Assembly: GCA_017408685.1 (NCBI GenBank)
Contig: JAFQUE010000089.1
Span: forward strand, 1-40,363
Reading direction: 5' to 3'
Length of the DNA stretch: 40,363 nt
Origin: Bacteroidaceae bacterium
Lineage (GTDB): Bacteria; Bacteroidota; Bacteroidia; Bacteroidales; Bacteroidaceae
Each line of letters starts with the position of its first letter. Within the stretch, counting starts at the first letter, position 1. A model generated the notes under the pieces. That model was not told the DNA's origin, searched no databases, and was given only the letters and a program-made list of their open reading frames with translations. Shown one piece after another: positions 1-7,587 of the stretch. Made by a program: the position numbers and the translations under genes.

Positions 1-1
1 A

Positions 2-1267
2 GAGAAAGACAGTATAGATGGTGATTTTGTTCTTTATAAACAAGGTTTACATAATCATGCGGTATATTCAGTCTTTTCGGGAGATATAAGTGGCGACTTC
101 TGGTTCTTTCCTGGCTACCGTACAACGGTTACCGTTGATTTGCCTGCAGCAATGGCCAAAAGATATGAACTCGAAGGGTATGAATTTGCAGGCAATGAGG
201 TCACATTTGATGGGCCTGTAGGAGATTTGTCACAAGTTTTATGGGACCTTACACATATGGATTGGCAGACGGTCATAGGACATGAATCCGTTTTGGAGAC
301 ATCTTTTGAGGATTTTGCCAAAATACAATGGGATACCATGCAGGTCCGTAAGAAAAAACTGCTGCAGAGCGAAGTTTATAATAATAGACAAAGGCAACTG
401 GCTTCTTTGTTCGCACAAAAAGAGTATATAAGGAATATAATCTCATATCCGCAATGGCTTAAACGTTCTTTACAGAGAGCCCGTGTTGCCAATGTCGATT
501 CTGTGTACAATATCAAGATTAAGGAGTATACGTTAAAAGATACACATTCAGTAGATATAGAATTGTTTGACAAAAACTCAAACGCAGCCTTATGGCTTAT
601 AAGGGATGCCACGATATTGCCTTATGCTGTTGCAAATGGCCTGACCGATAACCCTGTAGCACGTTGGATGTCCGATTTTGAGTATTCGCGGAAAATATGT
701 CGCCAAATCAGTGCAGAGCCATTTGATGACGGTGCCGTACAATGGGATAGTGTTGCTCCGCAATTTATGGAAAAGGTACGCGGCTTTAACCGTTTTATAC
801 GTAACGAAAAGGCTCGTATGCAGGCTGAAATGAAAGATAAAGTAAAAGTTTGCAGTGTTCCTGACAAATATCAAGGTTCGGTAATTGATTATGTCTCATC
901 ACAATTTAAAGGCAAGATTCTGCTTATTGATTGCTGGGCTACATGGTGTGGCCCATGCAAAGCAGGAATACGCCAGATAAAAGATTATAAAACAGAAATG
1001 GAGGGAAAACCTGTGGCGTTTGTTTATCTAACCAATGGCAGTAGTCCCTATCAGGAGTGGAGTAATACAATAATGGGTATTCCTGGTTATCATTATCGCC
1101 TTTCAGACAAGGATTGGAATACCATCCCTAATATAAATGGCATACCACGTTATTTCCTTTGTGATGAAAATGGCAAAGTCATTATGGACGTGGAAGGTTG
1201 GGGCAAGAATAGCCTAGAGAGGTTCAAGAGCAAAATCAATGAACTGTTGAAAGAGATGGAACTTTGA
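2..1267 (+). CDS. Thioredoxin-like (TlpA/ResA-type) thiol-disulfide protein, 5' truncated by window edge
   Basis: The reading frame is open from base 2, so the gene begins before the window; an internal ATG at 140 is not a convincing start. The C-terminal third is a thioredoxin fold with the redox motif WCGPC (codons at 944-958), preceded by a hydrophobic strand ending in DCWAT. This matches TlpA/ResA-like proteins, which in Bacteroidota are usually exported or lipid-anchored and reduce or oxidise envelope protein cysteines. The long N-terminal part (about 290 visible residues) resembles the poorly defined domain that precedes thioredoxin in many Bacteroidota TlpA-like proteins; I do not recognise a specific family. 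The signal sequence is out of view. The gene looks more AT-rich than its neighbours. It ends at a TGA shortly before a large palindromic terminator shared with the convergent MFS gene. Confidence 0.85.
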   Translation, partial: EKDSIDGDFVLYKQGLHNHAVYSVFSGDISGDFWFFPGYRTTVTVDLPAAMAKRYELEGYEFAGNEVTFDGPVGDLSQVLWDLTHMDWQTVIGHESVLETSFEDFAKIQWDTMQVRKKKLLQSEVYNNRQRQLASLFAQKEYIRNIISYPQWLKRSLQRARVANVDSVYNIKIKEYTLKDTHSVDIELFDKNSNAALWLIRDATILPYAVANGLTDNPVARWMSDFEYSRKICRQISAEPFDDGAVQWDSVAPQFMEKVRGFNRFIRNEKARMQAEMKDKVKVCSVPDKYQGSVIDYVSSQFKGKILLIDCWATWCGPCKAGIRQIKDYKTEMEGKPVAFVYLTNGSSPYQEWSNTIMGIPGYHYRLSDKDWNTIPNINGIPRYFLCDENGKVIMDVEGWGKNSLERFKSKINELLKEMEL

Positions 1268-1354
1268 GTATTGTCGTTATCTTGCTTTGGGGCGGACACT
1301 TTGGTAGCGCCCCTACAGTCGGGACAAATACGCCTGGTATCTTGTCTATTCTTG

Positions 1355-1408
1355 TACACCTAAAGGAGCCGTGTCAAAATTAATTTTGACACGGCTCCTT
1401 TAGGTGTA
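1355..1408. terminator. 54-bp perfect palindrome, bidirectional terminator
   Basis: The sequence from 1355 to 1408 is a perfect inverted repeat with its axis in TTAA at 1380-1383. It lies between the convergent thioredoxin-like gene and MFS gene. A GC-rich core (GGAGCCGTGTC) flanked by A and T stretches gives hairpin plus T-tract geometry on both strands, so it can stop transcription from both sides. Confidence 0.85.
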
Positions 1409-1422
1409 TTATTTCGAGGATT

Positions 1423-2934
1423 TTACTTCTCGTTCTTCTGCTCAAGACCGTAGTTGTATTTCTTGTCGGCGCCTTTGAGCAGCATTGAGATAATTACTGC
1501 TACCACTCCAAAGCCTGCGAAGATTGCCATGGGGACTGTGTAGTCTGTGGTGCCGTTCACAGTATTGCTCTGTATGACGTTGCCAATGAGTACGGGAACC
1601 ATTGACAGGCCTATGTTCTGTATGTAGAATATGATGGCGTATGCCGAGCCCAACTGCTTCATCGGGATAATCTTGGGCACTGATGGCCACATAGCCGATG
1701 GAACAAGTGAGAATGCGATACCGAGCAGTATCATCACAATCACAGCGAACCACCACACGTTCATAACCGGCAGTGCGAAGAGCACGTGTACCACAGTGAG
1801 CAGTGCCGAACCAATGAGCATTAGTGTTGCGCCCTTGCCCACCTTGTCATATACTGAACCGAAGAGCGGTGTGAGCAGTATTGTGCCGAAAGGCAGCAGG
1901 CCGGGAATCATGCCTGCAAGGTCGGGGCTTACGTGGTACTTTATAATCATGAGGTTGGTCGCGAATTTGAGGAAGGGGAACACTGCTGAATAGAACATGA
2001 GGCAGAGCAGTGTGATGAGCCAGAATCCTTTGTTGCAGAAGATAACTTTAAGGTCGCTCATCTTGAACTGTTCCTCGCTCTCAGCAGCGCCTTCAGTTTC
2101 AGTTGCCGAAGCGTCGAGTTTCTTGTCCATTACGCAGTATACGATGTATGAGAGCATGCCAATGCACAATGCCGACGCGCCAATCATTACAGGTGCAGAA
2201 ACAATGCCGAAGTGCTGTGCCACGGGGAGCGCGAAGAAGAGAGCGCATGCTGTACCCACACGTGCAAGGGCTACCTGCAATCCCATTGCAAGTGCAAGTT
2301 CATGGCCTGTAAACCACTTTGCGATAACCTTTGTTACGGTGATACCTGCAATCTCGCAACCCATGCCGTAGATGGCAAAGCCAAGGCATGCAAGGGCAAC
2401 TTGTGTGGGCAGGCCCACAATCTCGCCTGTGAATGTGCTGTTCACTGCATACCACTTGATTGCCGCACCGGCGAACATGAGCGCTGTACTCATGAGACCT
2501 GTAAAGCGTACACCCATCTTGTCGAGGATGATACCTCCGAAGAAGAGCATGAGCAGGAACACGTTGATATATCCGTATGCACCCGAGAATACTCCGTAGT
2601 CATCGCTTCCCCAACCGAGGCCGTTGATTGTTGAGTCAACCTTTACGGTCTCTTCGTTGCCTGCGTTGTTGATTGTGTACTCGTTGCCTACTGTAATATC
2701 ATCTTCCGAAGCAATCTCTACGGTGCTTACTTTCATCAGCGAGTCGGCCGAGAGGTATGTGCCGTTGTCAAAATATACGAGCTTACCCTTTGTGGTAAGG
2801 GGTGCTTCGAGCGGGCCCATCACGTCAGTGAAGAAGTAGGCCATCATCATTGTGAACGAAACGATGACCAGCGCGCTCCAACGTGCTGCCTTTGAGTCGT
2901 TCAGTCTTTTCTGGAGTTTTTGTGTTGTTGTCAT
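1423..2934 (-). CDS. MFS transporter with large extracytoplasmic insert after TM1
   Basis: A 503-residue polytopic protein of the major facilitator superfamily. After a basic N-terminus and a first hydrophobic segment (about residues 18-38) there is an unusual polar stretch of roughly 70-75 residues (about 45-120). About eleven more hydrophobic segments follow. The loop between TM6 and TM7 is charged and Glu-rich (about residues 260-285), as expected for the cytosolic central loop. The substrate cannot be read from the sequence; distant similarity to nitrate/nitrite-type or organic-anion MFS carriers is possible. The ATG at 2934 is followed by a plausible cytosolic N-terminus. No clear sigma-ABfr promoter is seen directly upstream. 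It is not obviously co-transcribed with the S9 peptidase upstream, because 289 nt with a strong hairpin separate them. Confidence 0.8.
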   Translation of the reverse strand: MTTTQKLQKRLNDSKAARWSALVIVSFTMMMAYFFTDVMGPLEAPLTTKGKLVYFDNGTYLSADSLMKVSTVEIASEDDITVGNEYTINNAGNEETVKVDSTINGLGWGSDDYGVFSGAYGYINVFLLMLFFGGIILDKMGVRFTGLMSTALMFAGAAIKWYAVNSTFTGEIVGLPTQVALACLGFAIYGMGCEIAGITVTKVIAKWFTGHELALAMGLQVALARVGTACALFFALPVAQHFGIVSAPVMIGASALCIGMLSYIVYCVMDKKLDASATETEGAAESEEQFKMSDLKVIFCNKGFWLITLLCLMFYSAVFPFLKFATNLMIIKYHVSPDLAGMIPGLLPFGTILLTPLFGSVYDKVGKGATLMLIGSALLTVVHVLFALPVMNVWWFAVIVMILLGIAFSLVPSAMWPSVPKIIPMKQLGSAYAIIFYIQNIGLSMVPVLIGNVIQSNTVNGTTDYTVPMAIFAGFGVVAVIISMLLKGADKKYNYGLEQKNEK

Positions 2935-3002
2935 AGTGTTTTTTTGATTGTTGTTTGTTTTTAATTAAGGACTAAAAGGGCCAAAAGGACCAGAAGGGTG
3001 TT

Positions 3003-3034
3003 GATTGAGATTCTTCGCTGCGCTCAGAATGACA
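3003..3034. repeat. Recurrent intergenic sequence of the TTCTTCGCTGCGCTCAGAA type
   Basis: This short imperfect inverted repeat (TTCT-CGC-T-GCG-AGAA) followed by TGACA resembles an intergenic sequence that I recall from many unrelated bacterial genomes. That is a memory and could not be checked. Only one clear copy is present in this window. Confidence 0.4.
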
Positions 3035-3064
3035 AAACTTTAGTTTTGTTATCGGCGAGTTCAT

Positions 3065-3116
3065 TAGCGGTTGGTCGCACGCTGCATGGGTTAAACTCAT
3101 GCCGTGCGGGCCGCTA
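3065..3116. terminator. Long imperfect hairpin downstream of the S9 peptidase gene
   Basis: Paired blocks are AGCGG (3066-3070) with CCGCT (3111-3115), CGCACG (3076-3081) with CGTGCG (3103-3108), and GCATG (3084-3088) with CATGC (3098-3102). It lies about 110 nt downstream of the stop of the minus-strand S9 gene. It may be its terminator or an RNA processing site, but no strong T-tract is present. Confidence 0.45.
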
Positions 3117-3223
3117 AAGGATGAACGAGCCAATGACCTTGCAAATATAGAGACAGCCTCTTACTTCTTTGGTGCCAATTTCATCGGCACTTCCCGCGAC
3201 CAATTGCTGCAAGGCTTATCGAA

Positions 3224-5365
3224 TTATTCTTTAAGCCATTTGTCGAGCCATGCGAAGAATGTGCGCTGCCACAAGATACCGTTCTGTGGTTTCAGAACCC
3301 AGTGGTTCTCATCGGGGAACAGGAGCAACTGTGCAGGTATGCCCTTGAGGCGTGCCGCGTTGAATGCTGCCATTGACTGCGATGAGAGAATGCGGTAGTC
3401 GCGGTCGCCATGGATGAGAAGAATCGGGGTGTCCCACTTGTCAACGAACTTGTGCGGGGAGTTGGCGTATGAGCGTTTTACCTCTTCGGTCTGCTCGTAT
3501 GGTGCGCCGCCGAGGTCCCAGTTGGGGAACCAACTCTCCTCGGTCTCGTAGTACTGCTGCTCCATGTTGAAGAAACCGTCATGGGCAATGAATGCCTTGA
3601 AACGCTTTTCGTGGTGTCCGGCAAGCCACATTGCCGAGTAACCTCCGAAACTTGCGCCGACACAACCCAAGCGGTCGGTGTCGACGTATGGTTCTTTGGC
3701 TATGTCATCTATTGCCGCAAGCAGGTCGCTCATGCAGTTGCCGCCGTAGTTGGTGCTGATTTCCCAATTCCATGCATGTCCGAAACCGGGGAGGCCGCGG
3801 CGGTTAGGAGCGATGATGATATATCCGTTGGCTGCCATAATCTGGAAGTTCCAGCGGTAACTCCAGAACTGGCTCACGGGCGACTGTGGACCGCCCTCGC
3901 AGAACAGCAGGGTGGGGTACTTTTTCGCAGGGTCGAAGTGTGGCGGGTATATTACCCATGAATGCAGGTCTTTGCCGTCTGCACTCTTGCACCAGCGTGC
4001 TTCTACCTTGCCTGTAGCAATCTGGTCAAGTATGTGTTTGTTCTCCTCGGTGAGTTGCTTGACCTCGGCACCGGCTTTTGCTTCCATTGCATATATGTCG
4101 GCCGGAGCGCTCATCGATACTCGTGTCATGATGAGACTGTTTTCACCAAGCATGGCAACCGAGTTGTAGTCGTGCATGCCTTCGGTCATCTTTGTGAGTT
4201 TGCTCTCGGTGGTTATGTTGTAAACCTGTGTGGTGCCGTGCCATGTGCCGGTGAAGTAGAGGCTCTTGCTGTCGGGTGCCCAGCAGTAACTGTCGACGTT
4301 GCTGTCGAAGATTGCTTTCTCCTCGCCGTTGGGTTTCTCGGTAATGTACTTGCGCTCGCCTGTAGCAAGGTTCATTACGCAAAGGCGGTTCAGGTCGCTC
4401 TCATAACCGTCGTGCTCCATGCTCAACCATGCAATCATTGTGCCGTCGGGCGAGAATTGGGGCGCGGTGTCGTAACCGTAGTTAGAGCGTGCCGCGTCGG
4501 GCTTGCAAAGGTTCTCGGTGTTGCCGCTCTCAAGGTCATAGAGATAAATGTCGGTGTCGGTGCTTACGGTGTAGTCGCGGCCGGTCTTCTTGTTGCAGGC
4601 ATAGGCCAGTTTTTTGCTGTCGTTGCTCCATGCCAACTGTTCTACGCCTCCGAAGGGGCGGTTGGGGCAGTCGTATGCTGTGCCCTCGAGAAGGTCCTTG
4701 CCCTCGTCGATGGTATTGCCGTCAAATGCGGCAATGAAAGGGTGTGGGGCGTCATTGAGCCACTCGTCCCAGTGCTTGTACATGAGGTCGTCCACAACGA
4801 ATCCCTTTGCCTGCGGCAAGTCGGGGTGTATGTCGGCGGTTGTTGGCTTTATCTTTATGCGTTTTACAAGGACAACCTTGCTTTCATCGGGTGAAAAAAG
4901 GAAACCTTCGATGTCGCTTGCGTCGTTTGTGAGTTGCTTGCGGTCTGTGCCGTCGGGGTTCATCTCCCACACTTGGTTGCTGCCGCTTTCATTGGAAAGA
5001 AAGGCAATTTTTGTGCCGCCTTTTATCCATGCTGCGCTGCTTTCGTTCGCTGCTGTTGTCGTTAGCAGGGTCTTGTCGCTGCCGTCGGCATTCATTATGT
5101 TCAGTGTGTGGTGACTCTTGTTCTGTTCCACGCTGTAGTAACTTACACCATAGATAATGCTTTTTGAGTCGGGTGACACGCTCACCTCGCCAATGCGGCC
5201 CATTGCCCAAAGTGCCTCGGGTGTCATCAGTCCGCCGTCGACCTTTATTGTCGACTTGCCTATGATTGCGCTCTGTTCCTGTTGCGGCGTGTTGTTGCCG
5301 GTACATCCGGTCAATGCGGCGCCTGCGATTGTCATTGCTGCCATAATTGCTGAAAATCTTTTCAT
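3224..5365 (-). CDS. S9 family prolyl-oligopeptidase-type serine peptidase lipoprotein (DPP5/S9C-like)
   Basis: A 713-residue secreted peptidase, probably releasing dipeptides from peptides in the periplasm for amino-acid catabolism, like dipeptidyl peptidase 5 of Porphyromonas. The N-terminus is a lipoprotein signal ending LTGC, which decides for the ATG at 5365 over the in-frame ATG at 5401. Residues about 35-430 form WD40-like (PD40) beta-propeller repeats of the type SPDxxxI. The C-terminal alpha/beta hydrolase carries the triad: Ser572 in GASFGGYS, Asp656 in HGDRDYR and His688 in DENHW. The length fits S9C peptidases. A sigma-ABfr promoter lies at 5469-5439. Exact specificity (DPP5 or acylaminoacyl-peptidase type) is inferred. 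Confidence 0.92.
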   Translation of the reverse strand: MKRFSAIMAAMTIAGAALTGCTGNNTPQQEQSAIIGKSTIKVDGGLMTPEALWAMGRIGEVSVSPDSKSIIYGVSYYSVEQNKSHHTLNIMNADGSDKTLLTTTAANESSAAWIKGGTKIAFLSNESGSNQVWEMNPDGTDRKQLTNDASDIEGFLFSPDESKVVLVKRIKIKPTTADIHPDLPQAKGFVVDDLMYKHWDEWLNDAPHPFIAAFDGNTIDEGKDLLEGTAYDCPNRPFGGVEQLAWSNDSKKLAYACNKKTGRDYTVSTDTDIYLYDLESGNTENLCKPDAARSNYGYDTAPQFSPDGTMIAWLSMEHDGYESDLNRLCVMNLATGERKYITEKPNGEEKAIFDSNVDSYCWAPDSKSLYFTGTWHGTTQVYNITTESKLTKMTEGMHDYNSVAMLGENSLIMTRVSMSAPADIYAMEAKAGAEVKQLTEENKHILDQIATGKVEARWCKSADGKDLHSWVIYPPHFDPAKKYPTLLFCEGGPQSPVSQFWSYRWNFQIMAANGYIIIAPNRRGLPGFGHAWNWEISTNYGGNCMSDLLAAIDDIAKEPYVDTDRLGCVGASFGGYSAMWLAGHHEKRFKAFIAHDGFFNMEQQYYETEESWFPNWDLGGAPYEQTEEVKRSYANSPHKFVDKWDTPILLIHGDRDYRILSSQSMAAFNAARLKGIPAQLLLFPDENHWVLKPQNGILWQRTFFAWLDKWLKE

Positions 5366-5438
5366 ATTTTGTCTTTTTTGGTATTTGTGTGTTTTATGCA
5401 TAAATATACATTGGAACGTGTTCTATGCAGGTTTGTTG

Positions 5439-5469
5439 CAAATTTACACATAAATAAGTTTTCATGCAA
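5439..5469 (-). promoter_or_regulatory. Sigma-ABfr-type promoter for S9 peptidase gene
   Basis: On the minus strand the -7 box TAAATTTG (5446-5439) is preceded, with a 20-nt spacer, by TTG (5469-5467). This fits the Bacteroidota consensus and puts transcription start near 5432, about 67 nt before the chosen ATG. Confidence 0.65.
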
Positions 5470-5623
5470 TTAATAAGCCTTAAAATAGATAATAACAAAT
5501 GCTAAATAGGTGGCACTCGCTTGTAATGGAAGTCATATTCTGCCTCTTCTCTCTGTTTCTTCGCCTTATTTATGACATATTTGTACCCGTTTTTCAAAAA
5601 TAGAGATAAAATTTCCAAAAAAT

Positions 5624-5655
5624 TTGCGAATAATAAATAAAATGTAGTACCTTTG
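5624..5655 (+). promoter_or_regulatory. Sigma-ABfr-type promoter for small lipoprotein
   Basis: TTG (5624-5626, within TTTG) and TACCTTTG (5648-5655) are 21 nt apart. The predicted start near 5662 leaves a leader of about 68 nt before the ATG at 5730. Confidence 0.7.
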
Positions 5656-5729
5656 CAACTGATTAAATGAAAGAGGTTTGCTGAAACGCTAAAAAGGGAG
5701 TAAGCATTAATTAAATATCTAATGTTGTT

Positions 5730-5933
5730 ATGAAGAAAATGATGTTCGTAGCCGTTATGGCTTTCGCAATGGTTTCTTGTGGTGGTAACAAGGCTGCTGA
5801 GGCTCAGTGTGAGGCTCCTGTTGCTACTGATAGCGTTGTAGTTGCAACAGAGATCGTTCCTGCTGCTGCTACAGATGTTATTCCTGCTGCTGTAGGTGAG
5901 ACTCCTGCTACAGAGGTTATTCCTGCAGAGTAA
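5730..5933 (+). CDS. Small Ala/Val/Thr/Pro-rich lipoprotein (67 aa)
   Basis: The first 17 residues are a lipoprotein signal ending MVSC with GG after the cysteine (Cys17), so the mature protein is a lipidated peptide of about 50 residues. The rest is low-complexity and acidic, with repeated units such as TEIVPA, TDVIPA and TEVIPA. No enzyme domain is visible. Codons are GCT/GTT-rich, suggesting good expression, and the gene has its own consensus promoter. It stands alone, with divergent and unrelated neighbours. It could be an envelope spacer or a bacterial entericidin-like small lipoprotein; I do not recognise a named family. A longer antisense frame over the same bases lacks any protein-like features. 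Confidence 0.75.
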   Translation: MKKMMFVAVMAFAMVSCGGNKAAEAQCEAPVATDSVVVATEIVPAAATDVIPAAVGETPATEVIPAE

Positions 5934-5965
5934 TTCGGAACAGCAACTGAAGTATAGATGCCAAG

Positions 5966-5999
5966 CAATCTCATTGTCCAAATAGGACAAACGAGATTG
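5966..5999 (+). terminator. Stem-loop downstream of small lipoprotein
   Basis: CAATCTC (5966-5972) pairs with GAGATTG (5993-5999) and an inner TTGTCC pairs with GGACAA. No T-tract follows directly, although a T6 run occurs at about 6014-6020. Confidence 0.45.
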
Positions 6000-6067
6000 T
6001 AGGGCACTAACTTCTTTTTTATTGACAGTGTAAAATCATCTGCTCCATGCAGAGGATTCATTCGATA

Positions 6068-6104
6068 AAGAGACAGCATTGATAATTTGTCAATGCTGTC
6101 TCTT
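6068..6104 (+). terminator. Perfect 15-bp stem-loop, probable terminator before mtaB
   Basis: The arms 6068-6082 and 6090-6104 are exact reverse complements around a 7-nt loop. It sits about 135 nt after the lipoprotein stop and about 90 nt before the mtaB -7 box, which fits a transcription boundary. Confidence 0.6.
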
Positions 6105-6193
6105 GTATGTGGTTTGGCATTTTTCGAAGTATTCCCTAAATAAAACTTCTGCTTCTTAATGCATTTTTGTTTTACATATGCGTTGAAAAATAT

Positions 6194-6201
6194 TACTTTT
6201 G
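6194..6201 (+). promoter_or_regulatory. Putative -7 box for mtaB operon
   Basis: TACTTTTG fits TAnnTTTG. The nearest upstream TTTG (6166-6169) is 24 nt away, wider than usual, so only the -7 element is credible. A start near 6208 gives a leader of about 40 nt. Confidence 0.45.
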
Positions 6202-6248
6202 TAAAGAATTGGCGCAGGTAAGCAAATGTCGCCGAAGATTTGTTTTGT

Positions 6249-7583
6249 ATGATTGACTATACGGTTTTTAAAGATAAGAAGGCGGTATATTATACCTTGG
6301 GTTGTAAACTCAACTTTTCAGAGACGGCTACTATTGAACGCCGTTTGCAAGAGGCCGGCATACGTACTGCAAAGCGTGGCGAGAAGGCCGATATTTGCGT
6401 AGTGAATAGTTGTGCTGTCACTCAGGAGGCCGAAAAGAAATGCCGTCAGGTTATACACAAACTCGTACGTCAGCACCCGGGTGCATATGTCGTGGTTACA
6501 GGTTGTTATGCACAGTTGTCGGCCGAGAAACTTTCCAAGGAAATGGGAGTGGATGTGGTGCTCGGCATTGACCGCAAGGGCGATGTCCTCGAACATCTCG
6601 GTACTCTCACAAAGCATGAGAACGGTGGCGAATGGTTCGCGCAACCGGCAAAGGATGTGCGCAATTTTGTGCATTCATGCTCACGCGGCGACCGCACACG
6701 ATATTTTCTCAAAGTACAGGATGGGTGTGACTACTTCTGCACATACTGTACAATTCCTTTTGCACGCGGGCGTAGCCGCAATCCCCATGTGAGCGAACTT
6801 GTCGGGCAGGCACAGATGGCTGCAGCTGAAGGTGGCAAGGAGATAGTAATCACGGGTGTGAACATCGGTGACTTCGGTAAGAGTACAGGCGAGAGTTTCC
6901 TCTCGTTGGTGCAGGCGCTCGATGGCGTCGAGGGCATATCCCGTTACCGCATATCATCAATCGAACCAAACCTCATAACCGATGAGATTATAGAATATGT
7001 AGCCGGTTCGCGTGCATTCATGCCGCATTTCCACATTCCTTTGCAGGCGGGTAGCGACGAGGTTCTCAAATTTATGCACCGTCGGTATGACACCTCTTTC
7101 TTTGCTCAAAAGATTGCAAGGGTACGTGAACTGTTGCCCGACGCTTTTATAGGTGTCGATGTTATTGTGGGAACCCGTGGCGAAAGCGAGGAACTCTTTG
7201 CCAAGGCATACGAGTTTATAAAAGGACTTGATATCTCCCAATTGCATGTATTCAGTTATTCCGAGCGCCCGGGTACTCAGGCCCTGAAGATTGACGGGGC
7301 TGTACCGCCGGCAGAAAAGCACCGCCGCAGTCAGTTGCTCATTGCATTGAGCGAAGAAAAACGCATTGCTTTCTATGAACGCTACATTGGCAAGGAGGCT
7401 GTTGTGCTTTTCGAGAAACCACGTTCAGGCATGCCTATGGGTGGTTTCACAAGTAATTACATACGTGTGGAGACACCGCAGAATGTAGAATATGTAAACC
7501 GCCTTGTACGTGTGCGGCTGGGTGGTTTCAACGAAGATAGGTCGGCGCTTATAGCCGATGAGATAATAGGTTTTGCCGAATGA
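6249..7583 (+). CDS. mtaB: tRNA t6A37 methylthiotransferase MtaB
   Basis: A radical-SAM methylthiotransferase that converts t6A at tRNA position 37 to ms2t6A. At 444 residues it has the three-domain layout of the MiaB/MtaB family. The N-terminal UPF0004 domain has cluster cysteines at Cys19, Cys55 and Cys86 (LGCKLN, NSCAV, TGCYAQ). The radical-SAM core has CxxxCxxC at Cys160, Cys164 and Cys167. A C-terminal TRAM-like RNA-binding region follows. The motif LGCKLNFSET favours MtaB over MiaB or RimO. The ATG at 6249 is preferred to an in-frame TTG at 6240. It is first in an apparent operon; the glycosyltransferase starts 5 nt after its stop. Confidence 0.93.
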   Translation: MIDYTVFKDKKAVYYTLGCKLNFSETATIERRLQEAGIRTAKRGEKADICVVNSCAVTQEAEKKCRQVIHKLVRQHPGAYVVVTGCYAQLSAEKLSKEMGVDVVLGIDRKGDVLEHLGTLTKHENGGEWFAQPAKDVRNFVHSCSRGDRTRYFLKVQDGCDYFCTYCTIPFARGRSRNPHVSELVGQAQMAAAEGGKEIVITGVNIGDFGKSTGESFLSLVQALDGVEGISRYRISSIEPNLITDEIIEYVAGSRAFMPHFHIPLQAGSDEVLKFMHRRYDTSFFAQKIARVRELLPDAFIGVDVIVGTRGESEELFAKAYEFIKGLDISQLHVFSYSERPGTQALKIDGAVPPAEKHRRSQLLIALSEEKRIAFYERYIGKEAVVLFEKPRSGMPMGGFTSNYIRVETPQNVEYVNRLVRVRLGGFNEDRSALIADEIIGFAE

Positions 7584-7587
7584 TGTC

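Larger units (their letters stand above)
2935..3223. other. Spacer between MFS and S9 genes with hairpin and recurrent sequence
   Basis: No credible gene is present. From left to right it holds a T-rich leader of the MFS gene, a purine-biased tract near 2976-2999 built from AAAAGG/CCAAAAGG-like units, a recurrent intergenic sequence at about 3003-3034, a small AAAACT/AGTTTT hairpin (3033-3048) and a long imperfect hairpin at 3065-3116. An unremarkable stretch then leads to the end of the S9 gene. Confidence 0.6.
5934..6248 (+). other. Non-coding 3' region with three successive stem-loops, then mtaB leader
   Basis: No gene is seen. Three hairpins follow the small lipoprotein: 5966-5999, 6034-6058 and 6068-6104. 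The third looks most like a terminator. The remainder (6105-6248) is AT-rich and holds the putative -7 box of mtaB. Confidence 0.6.

Noticed and set aside
3962-4894. 310-codon frame on the plus strand
   Set aside because: It lies wholly antisense to the well-supported S9 peptidase and has a Cys/Val-rich, family-free translation.
5502-5990. 162-codon frame on the minus strand
   Set aside because: It covers the promoter and gene of the small lipoprotein; its Ser/Asn-rich translation is the mirror of the Ala/Val repeats.
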